Origin: Porphyra umbilicalis
Taxonomy: Eukaryota; Rhodophyta; Bangiophyceae; Bangiales; Bangiaceae
Assembly: GCA_002049455.2 (NCBI GenBank)
Contig: KV918781.1
Location: forward strand, 372,001-436,000
Direction of reading: 5' to 3'
Length of the DNA stretch: 64,000 nt
The notes beneath the pieces are model-generated. The model was not told the origin of the DNA. It did no database searches and was given only the letters and a program-made list of their open reading frames with translations. A program made the position numbers and the translations under genes. This document shows, one piece after another, positions 53,119 through 62,600 of the stretch (its first letter is position 1; the number at the start of each line of letters is the position of its first letter).

Positions 53119-54765
53119 ATGTCTACTGGTGGTACCGGCGGCACTCGGCGAGCCAGAGACGGCAAGTTGCCATCTGGCTACCGGCCGCCGGGCGGGGGAC
53201 AAGGCACTCCTGCCGCCTCCGACGCCCCGACGGACGGTGCTCCAACTCCTCCCATCCCTGCGGATCAAGCCGCCTCTGGGCAGATGCAGGTGGTGGAGAG
53301 CCTGAAGGCGGCCTTTGAAGCACTTCAGCGACGCCTAACGGCCCAAGAACAGACTAACGAGTCTCTGGCGCGAGCCAATGACAAGTTGGTCGACGACGTC
53401 GAGGCCCTGCGCAAGGTCGACTCCCATGAGGAGGAACGCCGGGTGGCTAAGTCTCGCCGCCAGTCGGGCGACAAGACCAAGGACGTCAAGAAGACGAACA
53501 GGGTGATCAAGGACAAGTCCGTCCGCAAGGACGCTCCGGCTAACGCCGCGCTTTCCTCATCTTCCGACGATTCCGCGTCTGGGTCAAGCCCGACGTCGTC
53601 AGACGACGACAACCCCAACGCGACGGACACGTCCTCTTCGGACGATGGCCACGGGCCCCCACACCCGCCGTCGCCCCCAAGTGGGTCCTCGCCGAGCGAA
53701 AGCTCGAGCGAGTCGGACGCTGCCGCGCGCAAGCGCCCCGCGCCCCCCACCAAACGGAAGGAGCGACTTGAAAATGCCGATAGGATCAAGGTGATCCGCC
53801 CGGCTAATAGCCGCTTCAAGGCACTCCTGGACTACAGGACGTACTTCCTGATCCGCCGTCAACTGACGTATACGCCAAAAGAGGCACAGCGGTCGCACCG
53901 TCTCAACAAACGTTTGGACGGAGCGTTCCATGGGCAACAGCCATTCACGGGAGCCCTGCCCTTGGGCATCTTCACGTTCTTGACGACCTTTCGCCGCGCG
54001 TGCGACGCGGCTGGGCTGACGCACGGTCAAGCCCTTCCGCTTATGGTCTTTCGACTAGCCGGCAACGCCAAGATGGCCTTCTCCGGCGCGCTTAACAGCA
54101 CCCTCGGACGTAAGCGTTACGCCATCCGTACCTACGGAGATGCCGTCAACTGGCTTCTTTCGAAGTATGCGACACACGCAACCATGGCTAACGCCTATCA
54201 AGACATCATTACGATGAAACAACAAGACAACGAGGCGCCCACGGCCTTTGGTCATCGCGTGGAAACGCAATGCGACCTCCTGAACGGTTTGTTCGACATC
54301 CAAGACGTTAAGGACGTCTTCATCACTGGTCTTTCAGACCTTGTGCAAGCGCACGTACGGGTACTGAACGACCAGTTCCCCGACCGAACCCAGTCTGAGA
54401 CGGTCGCCACCGCCCAGATGTATTGGGACGGTACGAACAAGTTGCGTTTGCAACTCAAGATTACCCGCCCAACGGCGATCAAAGTCGCTTACGCGACACA
54501 AGACCAGCGGACGACGACGGAACGACCGTTCACACCGGTTCGCACCCCGCCGCCCCCTCGGGCTGCCGTCCCTCAAGCCAATCGGGCTGACATCTGTTAC
54601 AACTGTAACAAGCCGGGGCACTTCGCCGCACAGTGTGCCGAGCCTTATCGCCCTCGCGAGCGTCGGCAACCGCCTATCGGCGTTCATGCCCTTGCCGACG
54701 GCAACGTCGAGGAAGACGAAGTCGAACATCCGGCCGACGCCGTGGACGACTCGAAAAACGTCTAG
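53119..54765 (+). CDS. gag: Gag polyprotein of the LTR retrotransposon
   Basis: The ATG at 53119 is 230 bases after the LTR and gives 548 residues. An N-terminal coiled-coil-like stretch (about residues 55-115, LKAAFEALQRRLTAQEQTNE) is followed by a Ser/Asp-rich linker and a basic patch. A retrotransposon-gag capsid-type region spans about 255-420. A CCHC zinc knuckle (CYNCNKPGHFAAQC, about 493-506) binds RNA. It forms the virus-like particle that packages element RNA. TAG at 54763-54765 ends it, and pol continues in the -1 frame. Confidence 0.9.
   Translation: MSTGGTGGTRRARDGKLPSGYRPPGGGQGTPAASDAPTDGAPTPPIPADQAASGQMQVVESLKAAFEALQRRLTAQEQTNESLARANDKLVDDVEALRKVDSHEEERRVAKSRRQSGDKTKDVKKTNRVIKDKSVRKDAPANAALSSSSDDSASGSSPTSSDDDNPNATDTSSSDDGHGPPHPPSPPSGSSPSESSSESDAAARKRPAPPTKRKERLENADRIKVIRPANSRFKALLDYRTYFLIRRQLTYTPKEAQRSHRLNKRLDGAFHGQQPFTGALPLGIFTFLTTFRRACDAAGLTHGQALPLMVFRLAGNAKMAFSGALNSTLGRKRYAIRTYGDAVNWLLSKYATHATMANAYQDIITMKQQDNEAPTAFGHRVETQCDLLNGLFDIQDVKDVFITGLSDLVQAHVRVLNDQFPDRTQSETVATAQMYWDGTNKLRLQLKITRPTAIKVAYATQDQRTTTERPFTPVRTPPPPRAAVPQANRADICYNCNKPGHFAAQCAEPYRPRERRQPPIGVHALADGNVEEDEVEHPADAVDDSKNV
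54753..54759 (+). promoter_or_regulatory. Candidate -1 ribosomal frameshift site
   Basis: GAAAAAC sits two codons before the gag stop, in the gag phase G AAA AAC. Pol is open in the -1 frame across this point. It is close to, but not, the ideal A AAA AAC heptamer, and no downstream pseudoknot was worked out. Confidence 0.4.
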
Positions 54766-57700
54766 GCCGGGTGCCCGACTTGGGGTTGCCCGGCGGAACG
54801 CGAAAGCGTACGGTGACAAGACTCTTACGTCGTGCCCTTCGGCACTATGAGATCGCAGCCACGTTAGGCCCATGCCTGCGCATAATGCGAAGTTGCCGCC
54901 CTGTCTTAGACACGGGCGCCGGGGTGAACATAGTGCGAACTAGTGTTCTCCCTTCGAACTGGATGGCTTACGCCGAAGAGTTGACTACGCTTCCGCGCAT
55001 CCGAGATGCAAACAACAATCGTCTTGTGACGAAGTATGCCATACATCTGTATGTAGACACCGGAGGTGTGCGTCTATTTGACCGATTCCTCGTTGCCGAC
55101 AACTTGTCAGTCCCGTGGATTCTTGGCACCGAGTTCATTGAACAAAACATCGAGGGCATTCTGCCGCGCTTGCGCAAGATCGTCTGGCAAGAGCACGTGC
55201 GATGCACGGAAGAGCAACCTCGGCCAACGCCGATCTTAGCTTGTCTTAAAGACAGCGCGTGGGACCGCCACTGGCAAGATAAACCCGCTCGGGTTCGAGC
55301 CTGCAAACAGGTGCGTGTCAACGGACACAAGGAGGAGTGGATCATGGCCACGTGCGACACGCCTGGTATGGTTACCATCACACCGAACATTCGGTTGTGC
55401 CGACACAAGTCCATGGCAGTCGCCCGCGGCATCGCCATCGTCAAACCGAACGAACCATTCCTGGTCAAGTTATGCAACTTCGGCAAGGACCAAGTCATTG
55501 TTCGCAAGAACTCTACCTTGGGGTTTGCGGAACCCTACCAAGGGCCGATGCTTTCCGCCGTCTTGGATGACAACACCCCAAAGGGTGGAACCGATAACTC
55601 ATCGGACGACGCGAGTCGTGACCCACTCGAGGACCTCGACCTCAGTGAGGCACCCGAGTACCTGCACAAGCAGATTCGAGACATGCTGAAGACGCATTCG
55701 TCTATGTGGGATGGAACCCTTGGCGTCATCCGCGCTACGGAGCACGCCATCGTCACTCCTCCCGACGCTCTGCCCATACGGGCCCAACCCTACCGCACCG
55801 GGCCGTTCAAACGGCAGATCATCGCTGATCAGATCAACAAGATGTTGAAGCTCAACGTCATTGCCCCCAGCCATAGTGCTTGGGCAAGCCCCGTGGTAAT
55901 TGTACCAAAGAAGAACGGCAAAGCCCGATTCTGTGTCGACTATCGTCGGTTAAACAACATCACCAAGAAGGATGCTTATCCCTTGCCTCGGATGGAGGAC
56001 TGCCTCGACTCCTTGGGAGATGCCCAGGTGTTCACGTCTCTCGACTGCACCGCGGGGTACTGGCAAGTACCCTTACGCAAGGATGACCAAGAGAAGACGG
56101 CGTTCACAACGCACTGTGGTATATACCACTGGTTATCCATGCCTTTCGGCTTGACGAACGCGCCCGCTACCTTCCAACGCGCGTTGGATATTATCCTCTC
56201 GGGTTTGAAGTGGCAGATATGCCTCGTCTACTTAGACGATGTCATCATCTTCTCCGCAAACGCGGAACAACACGTCAAAGACGTTGACACGGTTCTTCAC
56301 CGTCTCCGTGAGGCCGGGGTCACCCTCAACTTGGAAAAGTGCACGTGGTTCTCCGATGAGGTCGAGTACCTAGGACACATTGTCCGCCCCGGGCAACTGC
56401 ACGTGCACAACAAGAACGTGGATGCTCTGAAGCATGCCAAGTTCCCAACCACAAAGACCCAGCTGAAAAGCTTCTTGGGCATGTGCAACGTCTATCGACG
56501 GTTTGTCAAAGACTTTGCCAAACGAGCAAAGCCCCTGAACGCCCTGACTAGGGCCGAGATCCCACCGGATCTACCACCACCGACGGACGTGGCTATCGCC
56601 GCCTTCGAAGACCTTCGCAACGCACTGTTGTGCCCACCGGTACTTGCCTTGCCGAAGGCCAATCGGAAGCTCGTCGTTGACGTGGACGCATGCGCCGACC
56701 AAGTTGGTTGTACCCTCCTCCAAGAGGAGCCGGGCGAACTGCTTCACCCTGTCGGGTATTGGAGCCGATGACTCACTGCTGCAGAGCAAAACTACTCCAC
56801 CACGGAGCGAGAATGCCTCGGCGTTGTGTGGGCTGTCCTCAAGTTGAGGCACTTCCTCGACGGACAACGCTTCCTCATCCGAACGGATCACCAAGCACTT
56901 AGCTGGATCTACAGCACAACCGACTCAAGCGGACGCTTGATGCGATGGCGACTTCGCCTCTCCGAATATACATTCGATATGGTTTATAAACCAGGTGCAT
57001 CTCACCACTTGCCCGACTTCCTGTCGCGCGCCTCTACGGTGGCGCCGCCAGAAGATATCCATGATGATATACCTTGTCTGGCATTGGCCGAGACGGCCAA
57101 CGGCTTAAGAACGGGGAGGTACACGGGTACCGACACACCAGAACCGGTGGAGTTCGACGACGTTGTCGAAGCACAACAAACAGACGACTTCTGCGTCGAG
57201 ATGTCCACTCGCGTGGAGCGCGGAACGGCCAAGGCCTTCTTCCGCGATGAGCATCACGCTCTGTACCGCCGTGCGCCTTACGGCAAACAATTGGTTATTC
57301 CAAAGTCGCTACGCGAACGCGTGTTGACCCTCGAGCACCACGCAACCGTGGCCGCCCATCCTGGTATGAACCGGATGTATTACACCATGCGCAAGGCATA
57401 CTACTGGCCTTCAATGGTGACGGATATTCATTCGACCATCACCAAGTGCACAACGTGTGCGCAAAACCGCCTCGCCTTGCGGCGACACACCACGCCCTTG
57501 ACCCTGTTCCAGGCTACCGAGCCTCTCACGGAGCTATCCGTTGACATCTTTGGGCCCATCCCGGCCTCCAAGAAGGGCAACCGCTTCATCTTGGTTATCA
57601 CCGACCGCTTCGCCAAGCTCACCAAGTGCGTCGCCTTGCGGCGAATCACGGCTATGTCAGTGGCGTCAGCCATCATCGACGCGTGGGTGTCAGCCTACGG

Positions 57701-59222
57701 GCCACCGGACCGGATCCTATCGGACCAAGGGCCCCAGTTCATGTCGAACTTCTTCATCGCTGTGATGAAAATGCTTGGCATTGAAACGGTTCGCACCACG
57801 GCGTATCATCCCCAAACCAATGGGCAAGTTGAACGGTACAACCGTACCATGGCTACGCAGCTGCGACACTACGTCGCCGACGACCCATCACGATGGGATG
57901 AGCTACTCCCGGTAATCACCATGGCGTATAATAGCCAACCACATCGGTCGACGGGCATCGCCCCATTTGAGCTTGTTATCCCAAGGCGGATCCCCAACCT
58001 CACGGTTCGCAACTTGCCCCCGGGCACTCCGCTTACCAATAAGGGAACGCTCAAGGATGGGTCACCCCTAGCTCGCAAGCGCGAGTTCATGGCCCGCCTG
58101 CGCAAGCAGATCCCCATCGTGGTCGAGGCCTTACGTAAGACGCAACAACGTTACAAACGTAACTTCGACCATCGGGTCGCAACCCGCAATGCGGACGTCA
58201 AGATCGGCGACTACGTATACACGACCAACCACGATCGGCAAAACAAGCTGCAAAGCAAAGCCATTGGCCCCTTCGTGGTCGTCGACGCGGACGCGGACGC
58301 CTCCACGTTTGTCATTGACATTGACGGCGAGGAGAAACGCGTCAGCAGTGACCATGTCACCCCCGCTCCTCGTCCAACGACGACGGACAAGGTTCCACAC
58401 CCGTTGCTAGATGGTCTAGACCAACGCAAGTCAACCCCGGCAACTGCCGATGAGTATGTGATCGACAAACTCCTAGGCTTACGCCAGACGGGTGACAGCT
58501 ATAGCGCTAAGGTGCGCTGGTTCGACTACGGGTCGAAAGACGACACCTGGGAACCCCTGGAGAACCTCCCCCGCAACCTGGTGGTGCGTTTCCTTCGACA
58601 GAAGAAGAAGCATGTACCGGGGTACGAGTGGCAAACGCCAACGCGACGAAGTCGCCGACAGGCCGGGCTCACAACCGTGGCCAACATCGTCATGGACTCC
58701 ACGTGGATACCCACTATCCAACATGTCCATGTTACCGGTGACGGAGTTATCCATGCCGATGTCTCTTGGACAGAGTCAAGTACCAACGTTGCAATTAAGG
58801 AAGTAATTCCTGTGGCGTGGCTCAAGTCCACTCTGCCGTCCATGACGCGCAACTTTGCGTATGACCCCCAACTCGCCTTGCGGCATTTCCCTCGGCTGAA
58901 CCGTGTTTACGGTCCGTACACATATGTGTGGCCGAAGTCCGCGCAGGCGACACTGATCGGGAGCGATCCCCCTGTACCAGTGCTCCCCAACGGGTTTCTG
59001 GTACCTCCGGTACAACACTTGGACTCAGTCCTTCGACGCTTGGTAACAACCACTGAGGAAGCAACCGTGGTAATACCACAATGGACCAACACCAGTTGGT
59101 ACGCCTCTGCCGTACGTGCATGTTTCGAGTACGAAGTGCTTTTATCAGCAGACTCAAGGGATGCAAATCCCACACCATGGGCCATGCTGGCATGCCACTT
59201 CCTTCATCGCTATGATGACTGA
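54760..59222 (+). CDS. pol: Pol polyprotein (PR-RT-RH-INT-chromodomain), one in-frame TGA
   Basis: The frame overlaps the end of gag and is probably expressed by -1 frameshifting. Domains in order are as follows. Aspartic protease is marked by LDTGAGVNI (about 54910). Reverse transcriptase has FCVDYRRLN and YLDD at 56229-56240. RNase H is interrupted by TGA at 56769-56771 right after GYWSR, yet continues in the same frame with NYSTTEREC. Integrase has a zinc site HHATVAAH...CTTCAQ (57337-57460) and DDE residues in LSVDIFGPI, SDQGPQF and GQVERYN. A chromodomain (DTWEPLENLP, about 58535-58570) marks it as a chromovirus. About 200 further residues follow, containing NGFLVPPVQHLDSVLRRL and ATVVIPQWTNTSWY, which resemble the C-terminal end of DIRS-type RT-RH proteins. 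The start is set just after the candidate shift site. Confidence 0.9.
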
Positions 59223-60800
59223 CAAGAAACTGCGAAGTTGATACGCCGAGTGTGCGCGCGAGCGCGGTTGCGGACGAAAATGTCGTACAGACTCTGGTCA
59301 GTAATGACCGGGATCCCATCGACCACGTCGGTCGGGCCAACGTGCGCGTAGAACGAGCCGCGAGGCTGAGGCGAACATGCATCTCCGGGTCGGTGGACCA
59401 AAGGACATCGGGTCCGTCCCCCGCAACGGCGTGAGCCACGTGCGCCGCGCCGCCGGCAGTTGCCGCCCTTGCCCGCGTCGCCGGCCGTCGCCACCCTTGC
59501 CTGCGCCGCAAGGCAAATCGCCCGCGTCGCCGGCCGTCGCCACCCTTGCCCGCGCCGCAAGGCGAATCGCCCGTGCCGCCAGGCGAACCGCCCGCGTCGC
59601 CGGCCGTTGCCACCCTTGCCCGCGCCGCAAGGCGAACTGCCTGCGCCGCAAGGCGAATCGCCCGCGCCGCAAGGCGAACTGCCTGCGCCGCAAGGCGAAT
59701 CGCCCGCGCCAACGGCTGCCGTCAACCGCGCCGCAAGGCTAATCGCCCGCGTCGCTGGCCGATGCCGCCCGCCCAGCCGGGCGTGCCACCCTTGCCGCCG
59801 CCGCGCTTGGCCAACGGGCATGCCGCCCGCCCAGCCGGGCGTGCCACCTTTACCGCCGCCGCGCTTGGCCACCGGGCGCGCCGCCCGCACCGCCGGACTT
59901 GCCGCCCTTGCCGCCCTTGCCGCCCTTGTGCCTTGCCGCAGGGCGCGCCGCCCGCGTTTCCGACCTCGCCGCCCTTGCCGACCTTGCCTTCCTTGCGCCT
60001 TGCCGCCCTTGCCGACCTTGCCTTCCTTGCGCCTTGCCGCCCTTGCCGCCGTCGCCGCCGGGCTTGCCGCCCTTGCCGCCGTCGCCGCCGGGCTTGCCGC
60101 GCTTGCCGCCGTGCGCGCCGCCCCCCCCACCCAGCGCAAACCCACACTCACCGGGCCCACCACCTCGCGGTGTGCCACCTTGCGGCGGCGCACCCCTACT
60201 CAACCTTGCCGTTAGGCCTCAACCTGTGCGCGAGCACGATGACACGGGATGGCCCCGTGCCGACAAACGAAGACCCGCACAAGACACGGTGGTAACCGGC
60301 CGCAGGGTACGCACCCCCCCCCCCCCCCCCCCCTTCCCCTCGGCAACAAGCACCCGCGTCCCGGCTTTCGCCTTCTCGCCGGGGTAGTCAAACCCCGACG
60401 AAGCTGGCGCCACACGGCACCGACGATGGCCACCCCAGCACGTGCTGCTCGACGCGCCGCCGCGAACATGGGTCTTAACCCTGGCACCCGCGCCCGCCCC
60501 CGCACCAACGTACCCACACGCGTGGAACCGCCCGCGCCGGCACGCCTACGCGTAAGCGTCGAGCTGACCCGCAGATCAACCTGCCCGCCACGCAAGCACG
60601 CGCGTGCGTGATCGGACGGTCGCGGCCGACGCCGGCGAACCGCCACCTCCCCCCAATCGGGACTGAGCGGCGCGCCCCTTCGCGACTCCCGCCGCCCGGG
60701 CAGTTACGCCCGCGCGGGCCCGTAAGGGGCCGCGATCGCCCAATCGGGTTTCACCATCCTCGGATCTCACCGGGACGGTTCGAATCTCGCGTTGGAGGTA
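59223..60800 (+). repeat. GC-rich tandem-repeat tract between pol and 3' LTR
   Basis: 59460-59720 repeats CGCGCCGCAAGGCGAATCGC-type units of about 21 bp and higher-order units of about 60-70 bp. 59760-59890 has two copies of a 66-bp unit beginning GCCGCCCGCCCAGCCGGGCG. 59890-60120 repeats TTGCCGCCCTTGCCGCC-like sequence. A C-run of about 20 lies at 60317-60334. No polypurine tract stands out just before the 3' LTR. Open frames here are artefacts of composition. Confidence 0.75.
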
Positions 60801-61193
60801 TGTAGCATATCTCTGCTACCAATTGGCAATTAGCCACGGGTAGCCCCCTTGACTGGCCGAATCCACGGATGTGTGCGACTCGGCTTGTGGCACGCCCTTT
60901 GGGGGGTTACTTCCGCATTGTTTATTTTTTATTGCTTGTTTGCTTGCCTGTCTTATCTGTCTGCCGGCACTCATTACGATCGCTTGATCGGATGGTCGAT
61001 CGACCAGTGCCGTTGTTTGTATTAAACCACCATGGGTCCGGGGTCGCCGTCGTGGGCACCACCCGGCTCCCCATCGGATGCCCTTCAACAAAAGGTCTTC
61101 TTCCTCGCCGCGACGGCGATAGAACTCGCTTTATTGCTTGGCTACGGTCGGTCTCAGTACACTGGTAATTGAACTAACGTTATTAATACCACA
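60801..61193 (+). repeat. 3' LTR (393 bp)
   Basis: Identical by eye to the 5' LTR. It is followed directly by the GCGGG target duplication. Confidence 0.95.
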
Positions 61194-61198
61194 GCGGG
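61194..61198. other. Target-site duplication (right), GCGGG
   Basis: This is the second copy of the five-base target sequence found at 52491-52495. Confidence 0.85.
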
Positions 61199-61555
61199 GA
61201 CAAAGCCGTTGAAGGAGCCGGCGACGCCAGCGCCCGTCGTGGCGTAGGGCGGGAGTGGCTGCGCGATGGTGGCGCAGCGCGACGGCGACGACCGCGACGC
61301 GGCGGCGCGGCGCTGTGGCACCACGCCGCGCCCCGTCCATGGGGGGGGGTGGATCCCCCAGGAGAGGTGTCGCGCACCCGATTGTTGGGTGCACGGAGGG
61401 TCTGATCGGGGTGCTGATGTTCGATAGAAGGTCGGCCGCGGAACATTCAATATATTCATTTGGGCAAGCACCCAGGTGAGACCGCCAGAGAAGGTCCAAT
61501 GATTGGCCAACGAAGACCCACGTGCCAAACACGAGACAGCCCCCAGGACCCCCTT

Positions 61556-61690
61556 CCGGCAGGTGGGGTGTGGATGTCGACACCCGCCTCAATGGACCTT
61601 TCTGGGGGGGGGGGGACCGAAGTGTCGATATGCCCCCAGGCGTTGGAATCAGCGTCGACACTTTCAGTGTTTTACTGTGTACCACTGTTT
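61556..61690 (-). repeat. Dispersed TGTCGACAC repeat, copy b
   Basis: The reverse complement matches 40215-40345: AAGTGTCGACGCTGATTCC, then GCCTGGGGGCATATCGACAC, a C-run and GGGTGTCGACATCC. Confidence 0.6.
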
Positions 61691-61784
61691 GCCCTAGAGA
61701 TATGCAAAACTGCTGAGATGCCGATGTGCGATTCCAATGCGTATGAGCACATCGGTGCTGTGAGAAGGACAGGGTCGGTCCCAG

Positions 61785-61887
61785 GGGGTCACCTGATTGG
61801 TGGAACATAGTCAGTCCCAGTCCCAGTCCCAGTCCCCCAGGACAAAAATGGGCAACCAGCAATAATTTGGGGATCAGCAATACAATC
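61785..61887. mobile_element. MITE, TTGCTGATCCCC family, end fragment
   Basis: It ends TTTGGGGATCAGCAAT. Inside are GATTGGTGGAACATAGTCAG, a four-fold AGTCCC repeat and CCAGGACAAA, as in the right ends of other copies. A second family-like terminus (GGGCAACCAGCAA) sits inside it. Confidence 0.65.
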
Positions 61888-61986
61888 AACGGCGATCATG
61901 GCTCCCGATCATCGTCTTCTGCACGAAAAGTGTGGGCTACTTTCCGGGCGTATGATCGCCATAGAGGGTGGACAGCATTGGAGAAA

Positions 61987-62040
61987 GACTGTAACACCCT
62001 GGTAACACCCCGGTAACACCCCGGAAATACCCCGGTATCA
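61987..62040. repeat. Short array of the 11-bp GGTAACACCCC unit
   Basis: About five units, some diverged (GGAAATACCCC, GGTATCACCAC). It is the same unit as at 39255-39535. Confidence 0.75.
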
Positions 62041-62070
62041 CCACCAGTGGCTGGTATTAAATACCATCAA

Positions 62071-62487
62071 GTCGCAGAGAAGGGGGAGCTAAATGTGAAA
62101 GCCCGGTACTCGTGCATCACCTCGACACCAGCGCTTGTCTCAATACACGCGCCTCGACAAGGGTGTCCTAATGCAGCGTGCAGAAATCGCAGAAACACTT
62201 CGTTGAGAGAACGGGAGAGCTTGTATGCGCTTGTTGAGCATCTGCATACGTTTGCATACGGGCATGCACACTATGGCCCTGTAGTCCATAGGAGACGCTT
62301 CCAGAGACGCTTCTGATGCATCCAAAAAGTCGGTGCAAATTTCTCAAATGCACAAGTATGCAAGTGAAAACATGGTTTGCACGAGAAAAACCCTCCACAG
62401 AGTCGTTTACGAGGGGTCGTGCAAGTTCTGAACGAGCAATTTGAGGCAGAACCGGGCTCGTGGTGGATCCAGCAACGAGGTGCACTG
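62071..62487 (+). repeat. 417-bp dispersed repeat, copy b
   Basis: It is colinear with 35845-36260 from GTCGCAGAGAAGGGGGAGCT to CAACGAGGTGCACTG. It ends only about 114 bases before the ATG of the next gene. Confidence 0.8.
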
Positions 62488-62600
62488 TGCTGAGCTCCAC
62501 CGGCGCGCGGCAGCTCTCGCGCGCAGGGGGCTGCGCGTCGCGGACCCGCGGCGGCGGCGCCCCCACGGTGGCGCGCGGCCTCCCCTGCCGCAGCGCCGCC

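Larger units (their letters stand above)
52496..61193 (+). mobile_element. Ty3/gypsy chromovirus-type LTR retrotransposon, 8,698 bp
   Basis: It has direct 393-bp LTRs with TG...CA ends, 5-bp TSDs, a candidate primer-binding site, gag, and pol in the order protease, RT, RNase H, integrase, chromodomain. The two LTRs look identical base for base, so insertion is recent. The internal 3' region (59223-60800) is a long GC-rich tandem-repeat tract. An in-frame TGA in the RNase H region would block pol unless read through. Confidence 0.93.
61199..62070. other. Spacer with repeat fragments
   Basis: GC-rich to about 61340, then mixed. It holds a TGTCGACAC repeat copy, a MITE end and a short 11-bp minisatellite, all listed separately. 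No gene is supported. Confidence 0.4.

Noticed and set aside
60715-60800. Possible tRNA (GGTTCGAATC near 60777)
   Set aside because: A B-box-like string is present, but no A-box at proper distance and no cloverleaf could be drawn. It lies inside the LTR element just before the 3' LTR.
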